Source: Accumulibacter sp. (GTDB lineage: Bacteria; Pseudomonadota; Gammaproteobacteria; Burkholderiales; Rhodocyclaceae). From it: DNA of 64,000 nt. The position numbers were made by a program, and so were the translations under genes. The stretch is from contig JACKLX010000008.1 of the NCBI GenBank assembly GCA_024235695.1, positions 1 to 64,000 on the forward strand, read 5' to 3'. The notes beneath the pieces are model-generated. The model did not search any database, was not told the origin of the DNA, and worked only from the letters and a program-made list of their open reading frames with translations. Shown here piece by piece: positions 55,945 through 64,000 of this stretch (its first letter is position 1; each line of letters begins with the position of its first letter).

Positions 55945-58900
55945 ATGAACGATGAACTGCTCTGTTGGACGGACGACGGCGACCCGCCCGCCGTGCCACC
56001 GGCAGTCGCTGCGCCACCATGGAAGCTGCTGATCGTTGACGACGACCCGGAGGTGCACAGCGTTACCCGTTTCGTTCTCAACGGTCTGCAGGTTCTTGGC
56101 CGGCCGCTGCAGTTGCTGCACGCTGCCAGCAGCGACGAGGCGCGTGCACTGTTGGCGGTGCATCGGGATATTGCTGTCGCGCTGCTTGACGTGGTCATGG
56201 AGACTGCCCAGGCCGGGCTTGAACTCGTCAGCCACATCCGCGACGAGTTGGGCCTTCTCGAGTGCCGCCTGATCCTGCGCACGGGCGAACCGGGCTATGC
56301 GCCAGAGCTGACGGTGATCCAGGAATACGACATAAACGACTATCGCACCAAGGGCGAGCTCACGCACACCCGCCTGATCACCGCCGTCAGCACTGCCCTG
56401 CGCTCGTACCAGCAACTGCACGCCATTGGCGAATACCGGCGCGGTCTCGAGGCGGTCGTTGGCGCGGCTTCCAGGCTGATCGAGGAGCGCACCACCGCCG
56501 GTCTGGCCCGGGGCGTTCTCGAGCAGCTGGCGGTGCTGCTCAAGTCGCGGCTTAGCGGCTTGATCTGTGCGCGGCAGACGCCGCTGTCTGGCGACACCGG
56601 TAAGCCTTGTCAGGTGGTCGGCGCCGTCGGCCGGCATGCACGATTCGCCGCGCAGGGATTGGACAGGATACCGGACCAGCGCATCGTTACCGCCGTCCTG
56701 GCCAGCATGACACGTTGCGAGCACTTGTTCGCTGACGACTACGCGGTGTTGTACCTGAAGACAGCGTCCAGCCAGGCGGTGGCCATCTTTCTCGAATCCG
56801 GCACGGCGCTGGCGAACCTGGACGGCGCTCTGCTCGAGATCTTTCTTGCCCGCGTCGCGGCCTGTTTCCGGAACGTCGACCTGGTCGAGCGCCTGTGGCA
56901 TGCCCGGACGGAAGTCGAAGAGCAGCGCTCCTTTCTGCGCACGGTGATCGACGCCAATCCCCATTTCATTTTTGTCATTGACTGCCAGGGGCGGATCCGG
57001 CTCGCCAACCAGAGTCTGGCGACCAGCTTCGAGCGCACCGTGGAGAAACTGGTCGGCCACGCCTTCGCGGATTTCGTCACCGACAGCGAGTTGCTGCGCA
57101 CGCTCGCCGCCGACGACGAGGCGATCCTTGCCGGGCTGCGGCAGCGGGTCGAGCGTGAAGTGCGGCTGCCGGACGCGAGCGGGCACGTGCGCTGGTTACA
57201 CCTCATCAAGGCGCCGATCGTCAATGCCGATGGAAAGATTGAGCAGCTGATCGGCGTCGGCATCGAGATCACCGAACGCAAGCGCGCCGAGTTGGCCCTC
57301 TTCGAAGCCAAGGAGCGGGCACAGGTCACGCTCCACTCGATCGGCGACGCGGTGATTACGACCGATGCCAGTGCGCGCATCGACTATCTCAATCCGGTGG
57401 CCGAGGCGCTCACCGGCTGGAGCATGGCCGACGCGACCGGCCGGGCCGTTCAGGAGGTGTTCCGAATCGTCAACGAGCAGACCCGCGAAATCGCCGCCGA
57501 TCCCGTGCGCCGCTGTCTCCAGGAGCGACGGGCCGTGACCATGCCGGAGCGTTCGGTGTTGCTCGGGCGCGACGGCAATGAATACGACATCGACGATTCG
57601 GCGGCACCGATCAGCGGCCGAGACGGTGAAATCCTTGGTGCGGTGCTGGTCTTCCACGATGTCAGCCAGACTCGTCAGCTGACCCGTCAATTGGCTCACG
57701 ATGCCACCCATGACGCGCTGACCGGCTTGATCAACCGACCGGAGTTCGAACGACGACTCGAGCGGGCGCTCGCCAGTGCCCGTCAGCACGGCGGACGACA
57801 CGTCCTGTGCTATCTCGATCTGGACCAGTTCAAGGTGGTCAACGACACGGCCGGACATGCCGCCGGCGACGAGTTGCTCAAACAGATCAACGCCATCCTC
57901 GCGGGCATGTTCCGCGAGCGCGATACGCTGGCGCGAATTGGCGGTGACGAGTTTGCCTTGCTGCAGGAAAACTGTCCGCTCGATCGTGCCTACGTCATCG
58001 CGCAGGCGGTGGTACGGAATATTCGCGAGCATCGTTTCGTCTGGGAGGGGCGAAGCTACCAGATCGGTGTCAGCGTCGGCCTGGTACCGATAACCTCGGA
58101 AAGCCGGGACACCGGCCAGTTACTGACCCAGGCCGATGTCGCGTGCTATACGGCCAAGGAACTGGGCCGCAATCGCGTGCACGTCTATCAACCGGCGGAC
58201 ACCGAGACGGTCCGTCGGCAGAGCGAAATCCTCGGTGCGGCGGGTCTGCGTGACGCCCTCGAGCAGGGTCAGTTCCGACTTCACTACCAGCCGATCGTGG
58301 CCTTGGCTGGTCGGCAGTTCACAACGGTCCGCTACGAGGCCCTGCTGCGTGTCGCCCACCATGGCAATCCGCAGCGCGGGGACGAACTGGTGATGCCGGC
58401 GGCCTTCATTCCGGCGGCCGAGCGTTGCGGAATGATGGCGGCGATCGATCGCTGGGTAATCCGGACGGCATTGCAGGACTATCAGGACGGCATCGGCCGT
58501 GCCGGCGCGATGCTGGCGATCAACCTGTCGGCGAATTCGTTGAGCGACGCCAGCTTCATCGATTTCATCGACGAGCAGTTCGCCGAGCACGCCTTTCCGC
58601 CAGAGCGCGCAAGCTTCGAGATCACCGAGACGGCTGTCATCGAGAATCTGAATGCCGCGCTGCTGCTGATCGCTGCGCTCAAGCGGCGCGGTTGCCAGTT
58701 GGCGCTGGACGACTTCGGCGGCGGCGTGTCTTCGCTGCAGCATCTCGCGATGCTGCCGGTCGATTACCTCAAGATCGACGGCGGCCTGGTCAAGGGGATG
58801 CACGACAACCCGCGCGAAGGTGCCCTGGTCGAGGCGATCAACCAGATCAGCCATGCGCTGAAGATCGAGACCGTCGCCGAGTACGCTTCCAGTCAGGCAA

Positions 58901-58986
58901 TTGTCGACCGCTTGTGCGAAGCCGGCATCGATTATGCCCAGGGCTATTTCTTCGGCCGGCCGGCAGCCTGGCGTGGGGAGTCGTGA
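55945..58986 (+). CDS. Response-regulator diguanylate cyclase/phosphodiesterase (REC-DUF3369-PAS-PAS-GGDEF-EAL)
   Basis: Large c-di-GMP signalling protein, 1013 residues. Receiver domain at about 25-150 with acidic triad Asp32-Asp34 and phosphoacceptor Asp82. A DUF3369-like sensor region covers about 170-320. Two PAS domains lie near 325-450 and 455-585. The GGDEF motif is intact (666-670) with an RxxD inhibitory site at 657-660 (RERD). The EAL domain has EAL at 798-800, the DDFGGG motif (DDFGTG in most) at 922-927, KIDGG and QGYFFGRP. Both activities are possible. It sits beside the polysaccharide loci, a process c-di-GMP often controls. Confidence 0.92.
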   Translation: MNDELLCWTDDGDPPAVPPAVAAPPWKLLIVDDDPEVHSVTRFVLNGLQVLGRPLQLLHAASSDEARALLAVHRDIAVALLDVVMETAQAGLELVSHIRDELGLLECRLILRTGEPGYAPELTVIQEYDINDYRTKGELTHTRLITAVSTALRSYQQLHAIGEYRRGLEAVVGAASRLIEERTTAGLARGVLEQLAVLLKSRLSGLICARQTPLSGDTGKPCQVVGAVGRHARFAAQGLDRIPDQRIVTAVLASMTRCEHLFADDYAVLYLKTASSQAVAIFLESGTALANLDGALLEIFLARVAACFRNVDLVERLWHARTEVEEQRSFLRTVIDANPHFIFVIDCQGRIRLANQSLATSFERTVEKLVGHAFADFVTDSELLRTLAADDEAILAGLRQRVEREVRLPDASGHVRWLHLIKAPIVNADGKIEQLIGVGIEITERKRAELALFEAKERAQVTLHSIGDAVITTDASARIDYLNPVAEALTGWSMADATGRAVQEVFRIVNEQTREIAADPVRRCLQERRAVTMPERSVLLGRDGNEYDIDDSAAPISGRDGEILGAVLVFHDVSQTRQLTRQLAHDATHDALTGLINRPEFERRLERALASARQHGGRHVLCYLDLDQFKVVNDTAGHAAGDELLKQINAILAGMFRERDTLARIGGDEFALLQENCPLDRAYVIAQAVVRNIREHRFVWEGRSYQIGVSVGLVPITSESRDTGQLLTQADVACYTAKELGRNRVHVYQPADTETVRRQSEILGAAGLRDALEQGQFRLHYQPIVALAGRQFTTVRYEALLRVAHHGNPQRGDELVMPAAFIPAAERCGMMAAIDRWVIRTALQDYQDGIGRAGAMLAINLSANSLSDASFIDFIDEQFAEHAFPPERASFEITETAVIENLNAALLLIAALKRRGCQLALDDFGGGVSSLQHLAMLPVDYLKIDGGLVKGMHDNPREGALVEAINQISHALKIETVAEYASSQAIVDRLCEAGIDYAQGYFFGRPAAWRGES

Positions 58987-59118
58987 GCCTGTTCGCGTTC
59001 GCGTACGCCGATGCCGGCGCTGCCGATCCTCGATCGTCGCTTGTTCAGGAGCGCTGCCGTCGATCGAACGTAGGTGCCATCCCCGAACATCGCGCCGGCA
59101 GGCTATCGGCGCAAGACC

Positions 59119-60057
59119 TTACCACTTGGGTGCCCAACCCAGCGGGGTCACCGCCAGATAGGCAAGACTTCGCCAATAGGTGTGATCGATTGCCCAGGCC
59201 TTGAGGAAGGACCTGGCAGCGATTTGGCGGCTTGCACCGGGCCCGCCCTTCAGGTGGCCGAGGCCGAATTCGGTGCAGTACATCGCCAGCTGCCGTTTGA
59301 AGCGCCTGGCGGTGATACAGCGCCCATCCTGGCTGCACAGCCCCCAGCGCCTTGAAGCACCTTCGAGCAGACGAACGCGGTAGTCCACGGTCCGGGTCAC
59401 TCGCGACCCCTGGCTCGGGTGCTGTCGATAGAGCGTCGACGCTTCGCGCAACTTGAGAAACTGGGAGCTTCGCGAGATCCTCATCCACAGGTCCCAATCC
59501 TCGCTGAACGGCAGCGATTCGTCGAAGCCCTGGTGCGCCCTGATTACACTGGCCCGGGTCAGCGCCGTACTGGTAAGAACCCAGCTGTCGAGCAGCATCT
59601 GGTGATAGATCCAGCCCGACAACTCGTCGTCGATGCCCTGTGGTTGCGCCTGCGCAGCGAAGCTCGATGGCTCCGGGAAGAGCCCCTGTTCAGTTTGCCG
59701 CCACCAGATGAAGCGAGTGAACACGACGTCGACCTGCGGGTGGTCGGCAAAGGCGGCCAACTGGTTTGCCAGCTTGTCGGGCAGCCAGTAGTCGTCGTGA
59801 TCGACGAGAGCGATGAACTCGCCCCTGGCCTCCCTGATGCCGTGATTCCGTGCGCTGCAGACACCCGAATTGGCTTGCTCCAGAACCCGAACGGGCGGCC
59901 CGAACCGGCGCGCAATTGCGGCGGTGTCGTCGGTCGAGCCGTCGTTGATCACGATCACTTCGAGATCGTTCGCGCTCTGGCCAAGGATGCTTGCAATCGT
60001 TTCGGCAATATAGCGCGAGCAGTTGTAGGCTGGAATAACGACCGATACTAGGGGCAT
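59119..60057 (-). CDS. Glycosyltransferase family 2
   Basis: GT-A transferase of 312 residues, starting MPLVSVVIPAYNCSRYI. INDGSTDDTAAI and ALVDHDDYWLPDKL provide the nucleotide and metal sites. EDWDLWMRIS carries the catalytic acid. Homology begins at 60057; further upstream codons are open but unlike the family. The C-terminus has a few hydrophobic residues but no clear membrane anchor. Last gene of the minus-strand group. Confidence 0.87.
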   Translation of the reverse strand: MPLVSVVIPAYNCSRYIAETIASILGQSANDLEVIVINDGSTDDTAAIARRFGPPVRVLEQANSGVCSARNHGIREARGEFIALVDHDDYWLPDKLANQLAAFADHPQVDVVFTRFIWWRQTEQGLFPEPSSFAAQAQPQGIDDELSGWIYHQMLLDSWVLTSTALTRASVIRAHQGFDESLPFSEDWDLWMRISRSSQFLKLREASTLYRQHPSQGSRVTRTVDYRVRLLEGASRRWGLCSQDGRCITARRFKRQLAMYCTEFGLGHLKGGPGASRQIAARSFLKAWAIDHTYWRSLAYLAVTPLGWAPKW

Positions 60058-60238
60058 GGCAAGAAAGCTCTCCAAACAATCATCGTCGTTCCGCCGCGCC
60101 CGGCTTGCCATGGAAATCGTCGACAGCGTTTTCCTGCGGCAGCGCCTTGGCGGACGTCTCAGGCCGCCCCGGCAAGCCGCCGCACGGGGCAGCCGGTTGC
60201 CGCTCGCCAGCGCAACGGCGCCGCCGGCACATCTGGCA

Positions 60239-60847
60239 TTACTTGAGCGCTTGCAGGCGGGTTTGCAGACCCTTCGCTCCCGGCGCGACGCGCAAGCCGT
60301 CCTGCAGCACCTTGCGTGCCTTGTCGGGTCTGCCCTGCTTGACATACACGTCACTCAGGTAACCGTACGGCGGCCAGTAGCCCGGCTTCTCCGAAATCGC
60401 CGTAGTCAGTTCCCGCTCGGCCTTTCCGTAGTCTCCGAGCATGAAGAATATCAATCCCGTCTTGGTCAGCAACTCCGGGCGCAAGACGAAGTTGCGCGGC
60501 GAGTTGTTGAGTACATAGTAGATGTCACGGATCGCACTCTGCCGCAGAAACTGACGTTGCGCCTGGCTGAGCCCGGTATTGTGGCTCCTTTGCAGCTGTG
60601 CCAGTCCCCAGCAGTAATGGTGAAGATTCGCATACCCCTCCCGGCCGATTCCGTCGATCAATTGCTGAGCTTTCGGCGAGGGGCTATTGACCGATTCCTT
60701 TGGGCCGTAGGGGTTGTCCGTCTGCGTGTAACGGCACCAGGTCGGCAGGAAGGGCCATTCTTCCGGTGCGATTTCGCCGGCGGCGCGAGCGTTTTCGACC
60801 ACACCAAGAAAGCAGGTCGAGATGATGACAGCAAGCATTCTCAGCAT
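60239..60847 (-). CDS. Secreted tetratricopeptide-repeat protein
   Basis: Product of 202 residues with a signal peptide (about residues 1-22, ending ENARA). Cys38 and Cys79 lie in WCRYTQT and HHYCWGL; with the signal peptide removed both would be periplasmic, allowing a disulfide. Two or three TPR motifs fill residues 110-200 (GLIFFMLGDYGKAERELTTA, then PPYGYLSDVYVKQGRPDKA). No catalytic motif. Position suggests a scaffold for export or assembly of the exosortase A system. I do not recognise a named family. Confidence 0.75.
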   Translation of the reverse strand: MLRMLAVIISTCFLGVVENARAAGEIAPEEWPFLPTWCRYTQTDNPYGPKESVNSPSPKAQQLIDGIGREGYANLHHYCWGLAQLQRSHNTGLSQAQRQFLRQSAIRDIYYVLNNSPRNFVLRPELLTKTGLIFFMLGDYGKAERELTTAISEKPGYWPPYGYLSDVYVKQGRPDKARKVLQDGLRVAPGAKGLQTRLQALK

Positions 60848-60950
60848 TTGTAATCTCCAAGCGGACTCGAGACGCGGACTCCGTGCCCTCCGATCAGCGC
60901 CACGGTCGATTCCTGAATTGCGTAATCAGAGCCCATTCGATATCCATGAA

Positions 60951-62159
60951 TTACCGCGGGTCAGGCTTCTTCAGTCTCTTCAATAGCCGGCCGGACTTCG
61001 CCAGCGCACGCCGGAACAAGGATCGCAGATCCCGCCATACGGCGGCAAGGAACGGCCGCAAGTCCCTTGCGGAAAAATAGAGAAGGTGCCAGCGGCGACC
61101 GCGCCGGGCATTCGGAATGCGCCCGAAAACGTAGGCGAACAACCCGCCCGGATCCCGTTCCGAATTGAACCACAGGTAATCATCCCTTTGGCTTGAATGT
61201 GCAATTGCGCCGCCAGTCTGATGAAGGTACTCGATCAGCGGCAGATTCACGCCATTGGCAACGCAGCAGCCGACCAGGAATTCCGTTCTGCCAAGCGTTG
61301 GCTCGATTACCCACCACTTTCCACTGCCATCCTGTTTCAGCTCGAGCGCCGCCGGACCGCTGAGGTTCAGAGGTTTGAAGAAACGCATCGCCAGATCGAA
61401 TACCTCCGTTGATTCGCTGGATTCGACGACTGTTCCCTGTCCCCGCGCGGGCGGGAAGGAGCGCAGCTTGCGACCTTCGAAACGACCACAGGGCTTGCCG
61501 CCGATCAGGTAGAGATTGCAGAAATGCAGATGGTCGTCCTTACCCGGTATCCAGTTCTGGATCACCAGGGGATAACTGGATGGAAAACGGGCAAGCAGGT
61601 CGGACAGGGCGCCCGTGCTGCGCACGATTTCCGCCTTGAAGCCCGACAGGGGTCTGTCCGGCTTGACGATTACCGGGAACTCGATGCTGTCGAGCGTTGC
61701 CGCCAGGTCGTCGCTGGAATCGATGATCAGCGAACGGGGATAGTTCATGCCGACCATCCGGCAGTGATCGTCCAGCGCAGATTTGAGCAGCAGACGGCTG
61801 ACGTCTTCCCTCGCGCCGGACCAGCTCATCAGGAATTTTCCCTGTAATCGCGGCCAGTCACCGGCGAGATTCAGCACCATGTTGTCGTTGGTGAGAAAGA
61901 GTACCGGTTGTTGGCCACTCCAAAGCTGCTGCCGGAGGCGCAGCAGGGCGTCGACCAGGCCCGGCGTATTGATGTCTTCGGCGACCGGCACGAAACGTGC
62001 GAGGCAGGTATGCGCACCGGGCAGGCCGGGCGCTGAATCAACGACAAAGATGTCGACGCCGTGTCCGGACAACGCGCGAACCACCGACAGTCCGTGCGCG
62101 CAGGCGCCTACCACCACCGCGGGCGGTCGAGCAGCGGTTGACTCGCGATCACTGATCAC
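60951..62159 (-). CDS. ATP-grasp carboxylate-amine ligase-like protein
   Basis: ATP-grasp enzyme of 402 residues. VVVGACAHGLSVVRALSGHG starts the N-domain. FPVIVKPDRPLSGFKAEIV holds the ATP-binding Lys and KWWVIEPTLGRTEF the metal-binding Glu. The basic C-terminal 60 residues (many Arg/Lys) may sit at the membrane surface. Such enzymes join a carboxylate to an amine using ATP. Start GTG 62159 overlaps the stop of the upstream gene. Substrates unknown. Confidence 0.84.
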   Translation of the reverse strand: MISDRESTAARPPAVVVGACAHGLSVVRALSGHGVDIFVVDSAPGLPGAHTCLARFVPVAEDINTPGLVDALLRLRQQLWSGQQPVLFLTNDNMVLNLAGDWPRLQGKFLMSWSGAREDVSRLLLKSALDDHCRMVGMNYPRSLIIDSSDDLAATLDSIEFPVIVKPDRPLSGFKAEIVRSTGALSDLLARFPSSYPLVIQNWIPGKDDHLHFCNLYLIGGKPCGRFEGRKLRSFPPARGQGTVVESSESTEVFDLAMRFFKPLNLSGPAALELKQDGSGKWWVIEPTLGRTEFLVGCCVANGVNLPLIEYLHQTGGAIAHSSQRDDYLWFNSERDPGGLFAYVFGRIPNARRGRRWHLLYFSARDLRPFLAAVWRDLRSLFRRALAKSGRLLKRLKKPDPR

Positions 62160-63346
62160 TGCTGGTCTCCAACGTCGACATGCTGATGATGGAATCCCAT
62201 GCGGCCCAGCATTCTCCCGCCGAAGTGGCGGGTGGCCTGCACCAGGCCGGCGACCGTGCCGGTATTGAAGCCAATGATCCCCTGCCGTTCACGCCGGTGC
62301 GACATCCAGAGCTTCTTGTAGGAGTCATCGCCGATCAGATAGTCCACCGTGCTGACATGATCGACGTCGATGGCGTGCTGCATCATTGTCGCCGTGAGCA
62401 CCGAGCCGACCGACAGGCGGTCGTACGATTGGTCATGCGCCAACTTGAAGATCGAGGCCGTGCCATTGTGGGTTAGCCAGATCTGTGCCGCGACCGGCTT
62501 GTTGTCGAGTTCGAGGACGCACAGTCTGAGCCAGCCCTGGCGGGCCGCCAGCCGGCAGAGGCCGGGTATGAACGCCGGGTAGGGCTCGGGCTTTTTCCAG
62601 CTGTGGCCATAAATGGCTTCAAAGGCGCGCACGCAATAATCCAGCAGCTCACCTTCCTCGGTGCACCACCTGATGGCAAGATCCTGACGACGGGAGAGCT
62701 GGCGTCTGGCGCGGCGAACGGTGTTGCGCAATACCGACGGCAGGGCGGCGAAGTAGTCATTGAAGGATCGTCCGGCGACGTCCAGATACCAGTTGGCATG
62801 ACAGAAGTAAGTGCCGACGAGAAAGCCGTGTTTCTTCAATGCCGCCTGGGCGTCGGCGAAGAACGGGCTTTGCGCATCGAGTGGATAGAGCTGGACGATG
62901 TCCCATGACGGCTTGTCGCCGGCCACCGCGCCGGCAAATGCGGCGACCAGCTGGGCGGCGTGTCGTGGCTCCGCAACCGGGGCGAAGAGCGGGCTGTAGA
63001 AATTTGCCAGCGGTTTCAGGAAGCGACTTCTTCCCTGGCGACAGGCAATCATTGGCAAGCAGGTGGTGATCGCGGCGTGCTCGTCGGTCGCGGTGTCCAG
63101 CAGATAGATGAACTGGGAGGCCAGCGGTTCCGTGCAGAAGGTCGTCAGGGACAGCAGCTCAAACCATTGGAAGGACGAAAAGACGTCTTCCGACTCCACT
63201 ACGCTCAATCTCCGGCGTTGTTCTGGTGAAAGCTCGCCGAAATCGTTCACGGTGGTGACGGGATGGTGCGCCGTACCGGTATCCCGGCGACCCGAAAGCC
63301 AGTGCCGTGTCGTCAGGAAAACGTTCTCGAGGAAGTTGTTATTCAT
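62156..63346 (-). CDS. GNAT/FemAB-like acyltransferase
   Basis: 396-residue protein with a double-GNAT fold of the FemAB/CelD type (PF13480-like). Central YFAALPSVLRNTVRRARRQL and later VGSVLTATMMQHAIDVDHVSTVDYLIGDDSYKKLW are the recognisable blocks. It could transfer an acyl or aminoacyl group to the product of the neighbouring ATP-grasp enzyme. GTGA coupling with that gene suggests they work together. It is distinct from the FemAB at 24008. Confidence 0.82.
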   Translation of the reverse strand: MNNNFLENVFLTTRHWLSGRRDTGTAHHPVTTVNDFGELSPEQRRRLSVVESEDVFSSFQWFELLSLTTFCTEPLASQFIYLLDTATDEHAAITTCLPMIACRQGRSRFLKPLANFYSPLFAPVAEPRHAAQLVAAFAGAVAGDKPSWDIVQLYPLDAQSPFFADAQAALKKHGFLVGTYFCHANWYLDVAGRSFNDYFAALPSVLRNTVRRARRQLSRRQDLAIRWCTEEGELLDYCVRAFEAIYGHSWKKPEPYPAFIPGLCRLAARQGWLRLCVLELDNKPVAAQIWLTHNGTASIFKLAHDQSYDRLSVGSVLTATMMQHAIDVDHVSTVDYLIGDDSYKKLWMSHRRERQGIIGFNTGTVAGLVQATRHFGGRMLGRMGFHHQHVDVGDQQ

Positions 63347-63621
63347 GGCGGACGATGCGCGCGTGCCGGCAGGATTTCCGACGTGCTGGCATGGCCTGTC
63401 GGCCTGTTGAAGAAGCGGGTATCAAAAGCGGATTCCAGTACATGCTGCTGCAAACACGACCCGGCGCCGAGCAGCGGGTATCCATCCGGCCCGGCACCGC
63501 ATCGCGCCTGTCTCGGCGGCATCCGGCAGAGCCAGCCTCGACGGCCGGCCTGCCACGCCGCGTGCGGGTCCGCAAGGTACAACGGAGTCGCGCGGTCGGC
63601 AAGGCCGGCGGATCGCCGCGA
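63347..63621. other. Intergenic region in the minus-strand cluster
   Basis: These 275 bases between the decarboxylase end and the GNAT-like start show no supported gene, terminator T-run or clear promoter by eye. Confidence 0.45.
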
Positions 63622-64000
63622 TCAGACCAGTACCTCGATACAGGCCGGATGTCCGAGAAATGCCTGCGGACTTGCCGTGAAGCCGTAGGCGCCCGATTGA
63701 AAGATCACTACCAGATCACCGGGTCTTGCATCGGCGAGTTCCATGCGGTCGGCCAGCAGATCGAGCGGCGTACACAGCGGGCCGACGATCGATACCGGCT
63801 CAAGGCTGGCGGCTGCCATGCGGTTGCCGATCGCCACCGGGTAGTTCTTGCGGATCACCTGGCCGAAATTGCCCGACGCCGACAGGTGATGATGCAGACC
63901 ACCATCGGCGATCAGGAAGGTCTGGCCACGCGAAACCTTGCGGTCGACGACGCGCGTCACATAGATGCCGGCCTCGCCGACCAGGTAACGGCCCAATTCG
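63622..64000 (-). CDS. PLP-dependent decarboxylase, exosortase A-associated (C-terminal part)
   Basis: Only the last 125 or so residues are in the window; the gene continues to the right of base 64000. The visible part has ELGRYLVGEAGIYVTRVVD, SRGQTFLIADGGLHHHL, SGNFGQVIRKNYPVAIG and GPLCTPLDLLADR, the C-terminal beta-barrel of fold III diaminopimelate/ornithine-type decarboxylases. The pattern fits the exosortase A-associated decarboxylase group (TIGR03099-like). The Cys in GPLCTPLD is the conserved active-site residue supplied to the partner subunit. Confidence 0.85.
   Translation of the reverse strand, partial: ELGRYLVGEAGIYVTRVVDRKVSRGQTFLIADGGLHHHLSASGNFGQVIRKNYPVAIGNRMAAASLEPVSIVGPLCTPLDLLADRMELADARPGDLVVIFQSGAYGFTASPQAFLGHPACIEVLV

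Noticed and set aside
63343..63582. Small minus-strand frame between decarboxylase and GNAT-like gene
   Set aside because: About 79 residues with no recognisable motif, no clear Shine-Dalgarno and biased Arg/Ala/Pro composition; it overlaps the start of the next real gene.

Overview
The window is about 64 kb of high-GC DNA, densely coded with almost no spacer, and reads as a betaproteobacterial chromosome. Three things point that way: a urtABCDE-ureDABCEFG urea block, a complete exosortase A (XrtA/EpsH1) exopolysaccharide locus, and a thrS-infC-rpmI-rplT-pheST-ihfA-merR-tRNA-Pro block. The combination resembles Rhodocyclales, for instance Candidatus Accumulibacter, Dechloromonas or Azoarcus relatives; this is inference from gene content, not from a search. 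No insertion sequence, phage, CRISPR array or rRNA was seen.

Region 1 (1-11336): urea uptake and hydrolysis. A near-consensus sigma-54 promoter at 349-364 precedes urtA. It is followed, mostly with start/stop overlaps, by the whole urea ABC transporter and then the urease accessory and structural genes. The layout suggests one nitrogen-controlled transcription unit that imports urea and hydrolyses it. Region 2 (11388-14413): a three-gene TRAP transporter (dctPQM type). Region 3 (14487-15299, minus): a solitary cheR methyltransferase.

Region 4 (15926-45350, plus): the exosortase A exopolysaccharide operon. Order: outer-membrane export lipoprotein, chain-length protein, tyrosine autokinase with a Tyr/Gly repeat tail, beta-barrel protein, secretion ATPase, UDP-GlcNAc 2-epimerase, deacetylase, FemAB-like protein, XrtA-EpsI, four glycosyltransferases interleaved with two AsnB-like amidotransferases and an AlgD-type GDP-mannose dehydrogenase, an adenylate-forming enzyme, an O-antigen-ligase/polymerase-like membrane protein, a second deacetylase, a GT2, a flippase, and a methyltransferase fused to a possible kinase-like domain. 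The gene set suggests a uronic-acid-containing polysaccharide that may be amidated or aminoacylated and that is built together with the system that sorts PEP-CTERM proteins.

Region 5 (45413-47510, minus): an alpha/beta hydrolase and a CaCA-family Ca2+/cation antiporter. Region 6 (48093-55525): the translation block, including infC with an ATC start, an intrinsic terminator between rplT and pheS, and a tRNA-Pro(GGG). Region 7 (55945-58986): a REC-DUF3369-PAS-PAS-GGDEF-EAL cyclic-di-GMP protein with intact motifs. Region 8 (59119-64000, minus): GT2, a secreted TPR protein, an ATP-grasp protein, a FemAB/GNAT-type protein and the C-terminal end of an exosortase A-associated PLP decarboxylase cut by the window edge. 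Region 8 looks like the second half of the exosortase locus, separated from the first by the housekeeping block.
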